NCBI GenBank assembly: GCA_028279425.1 | Contig: JANQNV010000334.1 | Coordinates: forward strand, 1 to 41,183 | Direction of reading: 5' to 3' | Length of the DNA: 41,183 nt | Origin: Longimicrobiales bacterium | Lineage (GTDB): Bacteria > Gemmatimonadota > Gemmatimonadetes > Longimicrobiales > Gaopeijiaceae | Shown: one piece after another, positions 16,377 through 25,468 of the stretch | How the letters are laid out: every line of letters starts with the position of its first letter | How positions within the stretch are numbered: the stretch's first letter is position 1 | The notes under the pieces: generated by a model | Databases searched by the model: none | What the model saw: the letters and a program-made list of their open reading frames with translations, nothing else | What the model was told of the DNA's origin: nothing | Translations under genes and position numbers: made by a program

Positions 16377-17558
16377 TCACTCCACCGCCTCTGGCTCCGC
16401 GACCCGGTACCGCACCAACTGCGGCTCGTCGAGGGCTCCGAGTTCAGACACCCATACGGTGCTCCTCTGTGCCCAAAGCACGCGGGCGCGGGCCGGAAGC
16501 GTAACCCAGAATCGAAGGCTCCCGTCGTCGGGATCGAGAACATCCCATCGCACGGGCTCGTCGAAGACGGTCTCTCTCGAGACCCACGCGCGCAGCTCGG
16601 AGTCGAGGGTGAGTCGATTCGCGGGGGGCAAATGGGGGAACCCGCCGAACGCGTCCACGGCGATTCTCCGCATCTCCGGGCTAAGGCGGTCGCCGAGGCG
16701 ACCGATGAACTCGTCGAGGAGGTCGCCCTCGAGCGGGATCGGCGAGACGGAGTGGAAGGCCGAAAGGATGGTGTCGGCTCCTGCCGCAACGAGTGTGACG
16801 CGATAGCCCGGATTGCCCGGATCGACCGGGCGATCGAGGATGCCGATCACGTCGCGTGTGGGGCTGAACGCGTGAGAGGGGATCTCGTGCAGCGGGATCC
16901 CGAAGTACGTGGTGCGGTCCCCCGAGCTGTACGAGAGCTGGCCCTTGATCGATGGCCAGGTGAGGTAGGTGAGGGTATCGACGACGACGCCGTTGCCGTC
17001 GAACTCGAGTACCGGAAACGGAATCCGCGTCTGGGCGCGCAGCCACGCAGACGAGAAGCGGTCGACGATTCCCAGCGTCCCGGCTCCCCACGGGCGGGCG
17101 GGTCCTCCGAGGGACACGACTCCGTCGAACACCGGCACGGGATCGAAGCCTACGCGCCCCACCTCCGTCCCGTCTCGGGTGAGGTACTGGATGATTTGGA
17201 GGCTTCTGTCCTGGACCCAGAAACCGTCGGCCGTGAGTCCGAATGACGACGCACTCGTGAACTCGCCGGGCCCCTCTCCCTGCCGTCCCAGCGTCCCCAG
17301 GCTGTTTCCGTCCCGGTCAAGGACACGGACGAGTGACTCCCGCGGTTGGAGCAGATACAGCAGCGAATCGCCGTCGACGATCAGGCCCCCGATCGACGTG
17401 AACGCGGTAGAGGGGTCGTCGATCGATCCGACACGCAGCTCCTCCACGAGACTGTACTCGACGCCAATGGGGACCGGCGGTTCTTCGCAGGCGGCAAGGA
17501 GTGTCAGGAGCGGGAGCAGGCCGACGGCCACGCCCGCCCTCGATCGCGCCGGGATCAT
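16377..17558 (-). CDS. Six-bladed beta-propeller lipoprotein
   Basis: 393 residues from the ATG at 17558, with lipobox LAAC (Cys24). The start overlaps the stop of the upstream membrane-protein gene by 4 bp (ATGA). The first blades read IGGLIVDGDSLLYLLQ, VRVLDRDGNSLGTLGRQGEG and PGEFTSASSFGLTADGFWV, with the GRQGEGPGEF signature shared with the propeller lipoprotein at 2719-3939. The long C-terminal part is also beta-rich. Function is unknown. Coupling to the flippase-like gene suggests envelope work, though such pairings can be accidental. Confidence 0.82.
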   Translation of the reverse strand: MIPARSRAGVAVGLLPLLTLLAACEEPPVPIGVEYSLVEELRVGSIDDPSTAFTSIGGLIVDGDSLLYLLQPRESLVRVLDRDGNSLGTLGRQGEGPGEFTSASSFGLTADGFWVQDRSLQIIQYLTRDGTEVGRVGFDPVPVFDGVVSLGGPARPWGAGTLGIVDRFSSAWLRAQTRIPFPVLEFDGNGVVVDTLTYLTWPSIKGQLSYSSGDRTTYFGIPLHEIPSHAFSPTRDVIGILDRPVDPGNPGYRVTLVAAGADTILSAFHSVSPIPLEGDLLDEFIGRLGDRLSPEMRRIAVDAFGGFPHLPPANRLTLDSELRAWVSRETVFDEPVRWDVLDPDDGSLRFWVTLPARARVLWAQRSTVWVSELGALDEPQLVRYRVAEPEAVE

Positions 17559-18565
17559 GCCGTCGCCTCGGCTTCGGTGCGCATGCCCGCCACGCTCAGG
17601 CGCAGGGACCAGGCGTAGTAGAGCCCGAATGCGGTCACGGGGATGTAGCCCGCCAAGTGGTATCCGACTGCCATCGCGAGCGTTTCCGACTCGGGGACTC
17701 CGAACACCCCCGCCACCGATACGAGCACCCCGGTCTGGAGCGTGCCGAGAAAGCCCGGTGCCGCCGGAAGCGCGACGAAGCCGGCCACCACGCATTGGGT
17801 GAAGAGGGCTGCGGTGAACCCGAGCTCCAGCCCGTACGCCTGGAACGCCGCCCAGAACGATGCCGCCATCCAGATCCACACGGCAAAGGACCACAACAAC
17901 GCCCTGAAGACGGCACTCGGAGCGCGGAGCGCGTCCATCCCCGCGACGAACGACGCCGCGGCGTCGGAGACGCGGTAGCGACCCAGGGGCGGCACGCGCG
18001 CCTCGATTCTGCGAAGCCAACGGAGCGGCCGGTCCGGGTACACCACGAGGACCGTCGCGACGACCAGCGTGATGACGGCGAGAGACACGATCCCCGTGAG
18101 TGCGACGCCGATGGGCTGGCCGAGCACGACGGCATTTGCCGGGAAGTCGGGGGCCAGCAGGACGAGCGCGAGGAGGGCCACGAGGGCGACGAGGTCGAGG
18201 ACGCGCTCCAGGACCACCGTCCCCAGCGCGGCCGAGGTGGAGATCGGCACCATCTTGCTCAGGGCGTACGGCCGCGCCACCTCGCCCAGGCGACCCAGCG
18301 CGACGTTGGTCACCGCGAAGCCGATGTTCAGTGATCGCCAGCGTCCGGAGAGCGGCACCCGTTCGCCGAGGGGGGCGAGCAGGATTCTCCACCGAATCGC
18401 GCGGATGAGGCCGCCGCTCGTCGACAACGCCCCCGCGATGACGAGCCAGCCCAGATCGCCCGAGGCGACCTTCGACGCGATGTCGGCGGGATCCTCACCT
18501 CGGAACACCCACCACAACAGGAAGGCCGACACGGCGACGCCTAGCCACGCCTTCCAATCCTTCAT
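17555..18565 (-). CDS. Flippase-like membrane protein (lysylphosphatidylglycerol synthase TM domain)
   Basis: 336 residues with about seven to eight membrane segments. It matches the UPF0104/LPG_synthase_TM family: IRAIRWRILLAPLG, the conserved NIGFAVTNVALGRLGEVARP (the GE-R-P motif), VVLERVLDLVALVAL and the C-terminal ALPAAPGFLGTLQTGVL (the PG-G motif). Members include the membrane half of MprF and archaeal or bacterial proteins near glycosyltransferases. They are thought to flip lipids or lipid-linked sugars. No aminoacyl-transferase domain is attached. It is the first gene of a pair with the propeller lipoprotein. Confidence 0.88.
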   Translation of the reverse strand: MKDWKAWLGVAVSAFLLWWVFRGEDPADIASKVASGDLGWLVIAGALSTSGGLIRAIRWRILLAPLGERVPLSGRWRSLNIGFAVTNVALGRLGEVARPYALSKMVPISTSAALGTVVLERVLDLVALVALLALVLLAPDFPANAVVLGQPIGVALTGIVSLAVITLVVATVLVVYPDRPLRWLRRIEARVPPLGRYRVSDAAASFVAGMDALRAPSAVFRALLWSFAVWIWMAASFWAAFQAYGLELGFTAALFTQCVVAGFVALPAAPGFLGTLQTGVLVSVAGVFGVPESETLAMAVGYHLAGYIPVTAFGLYYAWSLRLSVAGMRTEAEATA

Positions 18566-18602
18566 GGTGGTCTCCCGTGAACCCGTGGCCGTCTACGGCG
18601 CC

Positions 18603-20243
18603 CTACTCGACTCCCCTCAACTCGCGAACACTGGGGCGCTCCCGGGCGATCTCGCAATTGGGTTCGCCGGCGGTGCACGCGCGGGCGAGGATCCAGTCGG
18701 CGACGACCCCCAGGACCTCGCGGGGGAGCTCGGTCGACCGAAGTGCCCCGTAGCCGGACGAGTATCCACGGGCGTCGGGAAGCAGGAAGTGGTTGAGGCC
18801 GTCGAAGTGACGGACCGTGACATCGGTGTTCCCGGCGCTACGTAGAGCGGCGGCCAGCGTATCGGCTTGCTCGGGTGTGACCTGGCGGTCGGTGCTCCCC
18901 TGAAGGATCAGTACGGGCACGTGAACCCTTCGGGCCACAGGAATCGGATCGTGGGTCATGAGGGCCCGCAGCGCCGGGTCCCACACGGCGCGAGCCGAAT
19001 CGGCCCTTCGGCTGCGCATCACGGCGTCGGCCCGCTCGTGCTCCTCGACGAAGCGGGGGTCGAGGTTCGCCCAGCGCTGTGCCTCGAGGGTGCGGTTCCC
19101 GTCGTACCCGGGCGCGGCCAGCAAGACGATACCGGCCAGCGTCGGGTCGTCGGCGGCCACCAGGGGCGCGATGAGACCACCCTGACTGTGACCTACCAGA
19201 AACACCCGTTCGCCGTCGACCTCGGGACGTCTGCGAACGAAGTCCACGGCGGCCCGGATGTCGTCGGCTTCGTCCCACAGGGTTGCGGGCTGTGGCCCCT
19301 CATCGGAGTCGTTCACACCCCGATCGTCCAGGCGCAGCGTGGCCACTCCGAGCCGGGCGAGGGTGTCGGCCAGTTCCCAGTAGGGGCGATATCCGCCGAG
19401 GCCGGGCGTGCGCTCGTCGCGGTCCTGGGCGCCCGAACCCGTGATCGTGACGACCGCAGGCCATGGTTGCTCGTCGGGGATGGGCTGGGTGAGGGTACCG
19501 CTCAGCGACAAGCCGGTCGACGTACGAACCGCGACCTCGTCGGCGGAGTAGGGAGCTCCTGCCGGCGGACCATAGTCGACGGGTTCGACGGGCATCCCTC
19601 CGAAGGCGTTTTCACGCACCACGCGTCCCGGGCTCCCCACCATAGATCCGGTGACGAACTCCCCGTCGCCTGAGACCTCGACCCTCAACTCCGCCTCGGC
19701 GAACTGGAGCCGAGCGTCTCCGCCATCCAGCCATTCGACGGTGGCGAAGGTCGTCTGGCCATTCCCGATATTGAACACGGGTACGCTGTCGATTCCTCCC
19801 GACGCTCGATCGGACTGGAGGAGGATCTGCTCGAGCAGGGCGTTGGAGCGGGGCACCCAGGGGACCGCGCCCGGGACGGTCGCCACCGTGATGTCTCGGT
19901 CGCGCTCGGCACGGATCTCCACATCGACCGAGTCGCCGCGGAACGAGCCTCGGACGACCTGAGTCGGCTCCTCGTCTGCTGGTTGCCGGAAGAAGCGGTT
20001 CTCCACCGACACCGCGGTCCCATCCTCACCGAGCTCCACCGTGAAGACGAAGCGCACGCCCTGTGCACGGCTGAATAGGTCGACGTCGATCCTTTCCGTC
20101 GTGCGAACGACCTGTTCGATGGCCACGGTGTCGACGCCCACCACGGTGTGGAAGGTGTACGCCCGCGGTCCTGTCTGAGCGGATACCGCGGAACATGCCA
20201 GTTGCGGCGCGACCACCGCGAGCAGTCGGAGGGCGAGGCGCAT
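18603..20243 (-). CDS. Secreted alpha/beta hydrolase with N-terminal beta domain
   Basis: 546 residues with a signal peptide ending SAVSAQ. Residues 25-240 form a beta-rich region without a clear family. The C-terminal half is an alpha/beta hydrolase: VVTITGSGAQDRDE (oxyanion region, 265-277), TLRLDDRGVNDSD, nucleophile Ser353 in LVGHSQGGLIAP, the acid in LILQGSTDRQVTPEQ and His near 495 in FDGLNHFLLP. It resembles the hydrolases annotated as dienelactone-like or S9-like with an unknown N-terminal domain. It is likely a periplasmic esterase or peptidase; substrate unknown. It is transcribed divergently from the Asp-box gene. Confidence 0.87.
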   Translation of the reverse strand: MRLALRLLAVVAPQLACSAVSAQTGPRAYTFHTVVGVDTVAIEQVVRTTERIDVDLFSRAQGVRFVFTVELGEDGTAVSVENRFFRQPADEEPTQVVRGSFRGDSVDVEIRAERDRDITVATVPGAVPWVPRSNALLEQILLQSDRASGGIDSVPVFNIGNGQTTFATVEWLDGGDARLQFAEAELRVEVSGDGEFVTGSMVGSPGRVVRENAFGGMPVEPVDYGPPAGAPYSADEVAVRTSTGLSLSGTLTQPIPDEQPWPAVVTITGSGAQDRDERTPGLGGYRPYWELADTLARLGVATLRLDDRGVNDSDEGPQPATLWDEADDIRAAVDFVRRRPEVDGERVFLVGHSQGGLIAPLVAADDPTLAGIVLLAAPGYDGNRTLEAQRWANLDPRFVEEHERADAVMRSRRADSARAVWDPALRALMTHDPIPVARRVHVPVLILQGSTDRQVTPEQADTLAAALRSAGNTDVTVRHFDGLNHFLLPDARGYSSGYGALRSTELPREVLGVVADWILARACTAGEPNCEIARERPSVRELRGVE

Positions 20244-20396
20244 AGAGGCTCCAGGAGGGGGGATCGTCGTGCGGGCAGAGTAGGTAGGGGCGCAGCGTTC
20301 CCGCCAGATGCGAGCACCCAGTCCTCGCGCACCTCGCGGATTCCGGTGAGAGACCGCACCTTGCCCGTCCCACGCTTCCCCAGCCGGAGTCCCCGC

Positions 20397-23300
20397 ATGC
20401 CCCGCGTCGCACGCCTCAGCGCGTTCCTCCTCGCCACGGCGCTGACGGCCGTCTCGGTCGTCGCTTCACCTGCACCCCTTGCCGCGCAGACCCCCGAGGC
20501 CATCGCCGCGGCGATCGAGCCGCTCGAGTGGCGGCACATCGGGCCGGTCAACATGGGCGGCCGCGTGAGTGCGATCGTCGGCATCCCGGGCGACCGCAAC
20601 ACCTTCTGGGTCGGTGGGGCGGACGGCGGCGTCTGGAAGACCGACAACGGCGGGACGACGTGGGAGGCGCAGTGGCAGGACGAAGAGGCGTATTCGGTCG
20701 GTGCGCTCGCCGTGGCCCCCTCCGATCCGAATGTCGTGTGGCTCGGCTCGGGGGAGGCCGATCCGCGGAACTCCGTCTCGTACGGGCTCGGCGTGTGGCG
20801 CTCCACGGATGGGGGCTCGAACTGGACGCACCTCGGGCTGGAGCGAACCGAGCGGATCAAGCGGATCGTGGTCGATCCGCGTGACCCCGACGTCGCGCTC
20901 GTCTGCGCGATGGGGCGCGAGTGGGGTCCGAACGTGGAGCGGGGTGTCTTCAAGACGACCGACGCCGGCCAGAGCTGGACGCACGTGCTCGCGATCGATG
21001 AGGACACCGGGTGCTCCGACCTCGATATCGACCTCTCCAACCCCAGGAATCTCTACGCCGGAATGTGGACCTTCCGCCGCAAGCCATGGCGCTTCGACGA
21101 CGGAGGCAAGGAGACCGCGCTCTACGTCTCGCGCGACATGGGGGAGACGTGGAAGAAGATCACGACGACGCCCGACGAGCCGATGGCGCGGATCGGAGTG
21201 AGTGTGGCGCAGTCGCGTCCCAACGTCGTCTACCTGATCACCGAGTACCCCACCGCCGGCACCCTCTTCCGGAGCGAGGACTACGGCGAGACGTGGGCGA
21301 TGGTGAACGACAACAAGCAGCTCATCAACTTCCGGCCCTTCTACTACTCCGACGTCTTCGTCGACCCGTCGGATCACAACACGCTCTATACCCTTTCCGG
21401 CGCGATGGCGAAGTCGACCGATGGGGGCCGGACCTTCCAGCGGATCGCCAACGACGTCCACGGCGACCATCAGTCCGTGTGGATCGATCCGGTCGACGGC
21501 GAATACGTGCTCTCCGGCTCCGACGGTGGGATGCAGGTGTCGTTCGACGGCGGCGACAACTTCCACATCTTCCGCAATTTCAGCCTGGCGCAGTACTACC
21601 ACATCTTCGTCGACGATCGGGACCCCTACTGGGTCTGTGGCGGCCTGCAGGACAACGGGAACTGGTGCGGACCCTCGCGCACGAACGAGCCCCGCGGGAT
21701 CATGCCCGGCGAGTGGTACACGGTCAGCGGCGGAGACGGCTTCTACACGGTGCCGGTGCCTGGGAAACCCAACCTCGTCTACTCGAACGCCCAGGGCGGC
21801 TACTTCCGGATCACCGATGTGAACTCGGGGATGACGCGGTCGATCGAGCCCCATCCCTGGATGGTCGGGTCGCAGGGCCAGGGCATGTTCCAGGCGCGCT
21901 ACCGCTTCAACTGGGACGCTCCGATCGTGATCTCCCCCCACGATCCCGACGTCGTCTATTGGGGTGGGAATGTACTCTTCCGGAGCTCCGACCAGGGGTA
22001 CACCTGGGACGTCATCTCGCCGGATCTCACGACCGACGATCCCGAGAAGCAGCTGGACTCGGGCGGCGAGATCTACCTCGACAACACGGCCGCGGAATTC
22101 CACACCACGATCCTCACCGTCGCCGAGTCGCCGGTCGAGCGTGGGGTGATCTGGGTCGGGACGGACGACGGTAACGTCCAGATCACCCGCGACGACGGTG
22201 CGAACTGGACGAATGTGCGCGACCGGGTCGAGGGCCTCCCCGAGGAAACGTGGATCGGCAACATCGAGGCGTCGTGGACCGAGCCGGCCACGGCCTTCAT
22301 GGCGGTCGACAACCACCGCCTCGACGACTTCACTCCGCACCTCTACGAGACCCGCGACTACGGAGACTCGTGGCGCGACATCGGGGGCGGGCTTCCGCAG
22401 GACGACTACGTGAAGGTGATCCGGCAGCACCCCGACAACCCGAACCTGCTCTTCGTAGGGATGGAGCGGGGGATCTGGGCGTCGTGGGATCGTGGCGACA
22501 CCTGGGTCGACCTCGGCCTCGGGCTACCGCGCGTCTCCGTGCGGGGCATCAAGGTGCAGCCCGAATACAACGATCTCGTGATCGGGACGCACGGCCGGGG
22601 CGCCTTCATCCTCGACGACATCCACCCGCTCGTCGAGCTTGCCGACGCCGTGTCGCAGGACGTCCATCTCTTCTCGATGCGCACCGCGACGGACTGGCAG
22701 ATGTGGAGCCGAGGGAGCAACCTCGGCCAAAGCGCCTTCGTCGGCGAGAACCCGCAGAACGGTGCGTGGATCCACTTCCACCTGTCGGAGGGAGCGGCCG
22801 CTGCGGCCGACGACGGCGAGGGGGTACGCCTTCGGATTTCCGATGCCTCCGGCGCCACGGTCCGCGAGTGGCAGCACCGCAACCCACACGCGGGGATCAA
22901 CCGTGCCGTCTGGAATATGGAGTGGAGCGGGGCCGACCCGATTCCGGGGCAGGGAGGGGGCTTCTTAGGCGGCGGGGGCGGGCCCCCGGCCGTTCCGGGC
23001 AGGTACACCGCGACGCTGATGGTGAACGGCGAGGAGATGTCGACCGACTTCCAGCTGCGCGGTGACCCGAATGTGAATGCGACGCAGGCCGACTACATCG
23101 CCCGCCACGACGCGGCCGTGCGTGCCCGCGACCTGCAGAGCCGTCTGAACGCGATGGTCGGGGCGATGACCGACATGACCGGTCAGATCGATGGGCTGAT
23201 GGAGTCGATCCAGGGCAAGGACCTGGCAAACGAGGCGGAGATCCGTCGCGTGGGAGGCGAGGCCCGGACCGCCCTCACGGAGCTCGAGGCCGAGGTCCGT

Positions 23301-23555
23301 CGGCCTGCCGGGAGCATGAGCTATCGCGATTGGCCCCGGCTCGTCGAGCAGCTGCGTTTCGTCGTGCGCGGCATCGAGGGCCCGCAGGCTCGCCCGACCG
23401 ACGGACAGATGGAGGTGCTCGGCGAGGTGGAGGTCGCCGCGGCAGAGCGTGCAGAAGAGCTGAGCGCCATCGTCAACGGGCTCATCGCCGACCTGAACGA
23501 ACTCCTCGCGGACTCTCCCAAGATCCTGACCGACTGGCGTCGGTTGATCAGCTGA
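20397..23555 (+). CDS. Secreted Asp-box (BNR/sortilin-like) beta-propeller protein
   Basis: 1052 residues from the ATG at 20397, with a signal peptide ending PLAAQ. Residues about 40-760 hold some eleven Asp-box hairpins of the form S/T-x-D-x-G-x-T-W, for example VWKTDNGGTTWE, VWRSTDGGSNWT, LFRSEDYGETW, LFRSSDQGYTWDVI and IWASWDRGDTWVDL. This gives the two-propeller architecture often annotated as glycosyl hydrolase or VPS10-like. After a Gly-rich linker (FLGGGGGPPAVPGRYTA) comes an Ig-like segment and a long helical C-terminal region (about 900-1050). No catalytic residues for glycoside hydrolysis are assignable, so the enzymatic label is doubtful. Confidence 0.9.
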   Translation: MPRVARLSAFLLATALTAVSVVASPAPLAAQTPEAIAAAIEPLEWRHIGPVNMGGRVSAIVGIPGDRNTFWVGGADGGVWKTDNGGTTWEAQWQDEEAYSVGALAVAPSDPNVVWLGSGEADPRNSVSYGLGVWRSTDGGSNWTHLGLERTERIKRIVVDPRDPDVALVCAMGREWGPNVERGVFKTTDAGQSWTHVLAIDEDTGCSDLDIDLSNPRNLYAGMWTFRRKPWRFDDGGKETALYVSRDMGETWKKITTTPDEPMARIGVSVAQSRPNVVYLITEYPTAGTLFRSEDYGETWAMVNDNKQLINFRPFYYSDVFVDPSDHNTLYTLSGAMAKSTDGGRTFQRIANDVHGDHQSVWIDPVDGEYVLSGSDGGMQVSFDGGDNFHIFRNFSLAQYYHIFVDDRDPYWVCGGLQDNGNWCGPSRTNEPRGIMPGEWYTVSGGDGFYTVPVPGKPNLVYSNAQGGYFRITDVNSGMTRSIEPHPWMVGSQGQGMFQARYRFNWDAPIVISPHDPDVVYWGGNVLFRSSDQGYTWDVISPDLTTDDPEKQLDSGGEIYLDNTAAEFHTTILTVAESPVERGVIWVGTDDGNVQITRDDGANWTNVRDRVEGLPEETWIGNIEASWTEPATAFMAVDNHRLDDFTPHLYETRDYGDSWRDIGGGLPQDDYVKVIRQHPDNPNLLFVGMERGIWASWDRGDTWVDLGLGLPRVSVRGIKVQPEYNDLVIGTHGRGAFILDDIHPLVELADAVSQDVHLFSMRTATDWQMWSRGSNLGQSAFVGENPQNGAWIHFHLSEGAAAAADDGEGVRLRISDASGATVREWQHRNPHAGINRAVWNMEWSGADPIPGQGGGFLGGGGGPPAVPGRYTATLMVNGEEMSTDFQLRGDPNVNATQADYIARHDAAVRARDLQSRLNAMVGAMTDMTGQIDGLMESIQGKDLANEAEIRRVGGEARTALTELEAEVRRPAGSMSYRDWPRLVEQLRFVVRGIEGPQARPTDGQMEVLGEVEVAAAERAEELSAIVNGLIADLNELLADSPKILTDWRRLIS

Positions 23556-23580
23556 CCCTCACCGGAGTCCGACTGCTCGA

Positions 23581-24111
23581 ATGCCGTCCACGATCCCTCG
23601 AACGCGCGCCCAACTCGTCGACCAGATCGAGACGGCGTGGTCGAAGCTCGAGGCCGAGCTCGACGCGGCGCCGGAGGGAATCGGCGACGTGGTGTGCGTG
23701 GACGACTGGACGGTGCGCGACATGTTGGCCGTGCGCGCGTGGTGGACCCACTCCGGAGTCGACTGGATCGAGGCCGGGCGCAAAGGAGCCAACGGAGTGG
23801 CTCTCGAGCTTCCCGCCCCTGGCTACCGATGGAGCGAGACGCCTCGCCTCAACGCGAGCATCGTCGAGCAGTCGGCTGAACGGTCGTTGGCCGAAGTCGA
23901 GGCCGACCTGCGGGCGGGCGTAGATCGGGTGCGGGCCGTGATCCGCAGCCTCGACGACCGCGAGCTGTGCGAGGTGGGGGCCTTCGGCTGGACGGGCAAG
24001 TGGCCGGTCTGCCGGTGGCTCTCGATCAACACCGCGCGCCAGTACGTCACGGCCCGGACGTACCTTCGGCGGGCGGTGGCGGCGAAGAGGGAGGCTGGCG
24101 AGGGTCAGTAA
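23581..24111 (+). CDS. ClbS/DfsB family four-helix bundle protein
   Basis: 176 residues beginning SxxPRTRAQLVDQIETAWSK, the usual opening of the ClbS/DfsB (DUF1706) family. The conserved features CVDDWTVRDMLAVRAWW, GYRWSETPRLNASIVEQ and WPVCRWLSINTARQYV follow. ClbS in colibactin producers is a cyclopropane hydrolase giving self-resistance; other members are uncharacterised DinB-related proteins. No colibactin-like genes are near, so the role here is open. It starts 25 bp after the Asp-box gene, and its last 7 bases overlap the end of rsgA on the other strand. Confidence 0.82.
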   Translation: MPSTIPRTRAQLVDQIETAWSKLEAELDAAPEGIGDVVCVDDWTVRDMLAVRAWWTHSGVDWIEAGRKGANGVALELPAPGYRWSETPRLNASIVEQSAERSLAEVEADLRAGVDRVRAVIRSLDDRELCEVGAFGWTGKWPVCRWLSINTARQYVTARTYLRRAVAAKREAGEGQ

Positions 24112-25166
24112 TCGGCCCGGTCCTTCTGGTGAAACTTCATGGTCTTCAGGGCGGTCTTGCGCTCCGAGAGGGCCGCCTTCTTGGCGAGCGGGTCCTCCTT
24201 CAGCCTCTGGTGCTCCGCCTCGGCCCGGAGCTTCCGGTAGCTGCGGAGCCGGTCCGGATCGATGACCCCTGCGGCCTCGGCGGCCAGAACCGCACATCCA
24301 GGCTCCGTCTCGTGGCTACAGTCTCTGAACCGACAGTGCCCGGTCAACGTCTCGATGTCGGGGAATGCCTGATCGAGACCATCTTCGACCGACCAGAGTC
24401 GCAACTCTCGAACGCCCGGCGTATCCAGGAGCAGAGCGCCGCCGGCGATCCGGTACAGCTCGCGTCGAGTGGTCGTATGCCGCCCTTTGCGGTCCCCGCT
24501 TCGCACCTGGCTGGTGGCCGCCTCGGCCGTCGAAGAGAGCAGGTTGACGAGGGTCGACTTCCCGACCCCCGAGGGCCCCACCAGCGCCACGGTGCCCGCC
24601 GGCCGCAGCGTCGTCCGGAGGCTCGAGATCGATGCGGGGTCCGTACTGCTGAGCACTCTCACCTCGACCCCGACCGCGATCCGCTCCGCCTCGGCCCGGA
24701 CTCGGTCCACATCGGCGCACAGGTCGCTCTTGGTGAGCACCAGTGCAGGCGCGGCGCCGCTTTCCCAGACCACGGCCAGATAGCGTTCGATGCGGCGCGG
24801 GTTCAGCGGGGTGTCGAGCCCCTGTACCACCCACACGACATCGACGTTGGCCGCCAGGACGTGCTCCGTCGCACCGGTTCCGGCAGCTCCGCGGGCCAGT
24901 GCCGACTCTCTGTCCAGGACGCATCGGACCGTCCACGGGTCTGCGGGCTCGGGCCCCGGAGTCAGCATCGCCCAGTCGCCCACCACCGGCCTCGCCGGGT
25001 GGGGTAGTCGGGATACGACTCGGGCCGACACCACACCGGTTTCGGTGCGGACCGTCCATCGGTCTCGATCTTGAGCGGTCACGCGACCCGGTGTGGAGTC
25101 CGAGTCCCCAGCCGGGACGCGCGCAGCCCACTTCTCCGACCAACCCCAGTCAGCGAGCGACGTCAC
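24105..25166 (-). CDS. rsgA: Ribosome small-subunit GTPase RsgA
   Basis: 353 residues with the circularly permuted GTPase order that defines RsgA: TKSD (G4, 145-148), GPSGVGKST (G1, 197-205), HTTTRRE (G2 region) and DTPG (G3, 248-251). The zinc site is Cys278, Cys283, His285 and Cys291 (CRFRDCSHETEPGC). An OB-fold region precedes it (about 28-85: GRVTAQDRDRWTVRT onward). RsgA helps late maturation of the 30S subunit in the cytoplasm. The lysine-rich tail (RKTALKTMKFHQKDR) is typical. It is a stand-alone housekeeping gene. Confidence 0.96.
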   Translation of the reverse strand: MTSLADWGWSEKWAARVPAGDSDSTPGRVTAQDRDRWTVRTETGVVSARVVSRLPHPARPVVGDWAMLTPGPEPADPWTVRCVLDRESALARGAAGTGATEHVLAANVDVVWVVQGLDTPLNPRRIERYLAVVWESGAAPALVLTKSDLCADVDRVRAEAERIAVGVEVRVLSSTDPASISSLRTTLRPAGTVALVGPSGVGKSTLVNLLSSTAEAATSQVRSGDRKGRHTTTRRELYRIAGGALLLDTPGVRELRLWSVEDGLDQAFPDIETLTGHCRFRDCSHETEPGCAVLAAEAAGVIDPDRLRSYRKLRAEAEHQRLKEDPLAKKAALSERKTALKTMKFHQKDRADY

Positions 25167-25319
25167 CCCACCGATCTCCTTCGTGCGACGGTCCCGGTGA
25201 AGACGCCCCGACCGGGGCGTTCGCGGGTCAGACTAGGCCGACTCGCAGGGTCCGCGCCAGGAGGACCCGTCGCAGACCGGAGTCGATGACGTTGTCGGCG
25301 ATAGGCTCGTCAGGAGCGG

Positions 25320-25466
25320 TCATCGCCGTCTGCACGACGGACCCCGATCCAATTCGATCTCGAGCCGAAACCGGCCTTCCCGCTTGTCGGTGAGCACGAT
25401 CCCGAGCTGGCGAATCCGCGCAGGGTCGAGCGGACCCGTTCCGCGAGGGCGGTAGCCCCGAACCAC
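25320..25466 (-). pseudogene. CIA30 family protein, 3' end remnant
   Basis: Between rsgA and the CNNM gene the minus strand encodes YRPRGTGPLDPARIRQLGIV then LTDKREGRFRLEIEL before a stop at 25320. This reproduces the end of the CIA30/NDUFAF1 domain, whose pattern is RGR..plDp.ri.qlGf...DKq.GpFrLEi. The recognisable part begins just after the CNNM stop (25469-25471), and no start or upstream domain remains. The frame continues into the CNNM gene but there reads as nonsense. It looks like the tail of a lost gene; the whole 302-bp gap contains nothing else I recognise. Confidence 0.5.
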
Positions 25467-25468
25467 AC

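Noticed and set aside
20466..22430. 654-codon open frame on the minus strand
   Set aside because: It lies entirely antisense to the Asp-box gene and is rich in Arg, His, Asp and Val, as expected from GC-rich codon shadow; no domain or signal.
20397..23555. Glycosyl hydrolase activity for the Asp-box protein
   Set aside because: Asp-box hairpins are structural. I could not identify a catalytic acid/nucleophile set, so I kept the call to the fold.
23581..24111. Colibactin-type self-resistance locus
   Set aside because: The ClbS-like protein stands without any polyketide or peptide synthetase gene; the family is common outside such clusters.
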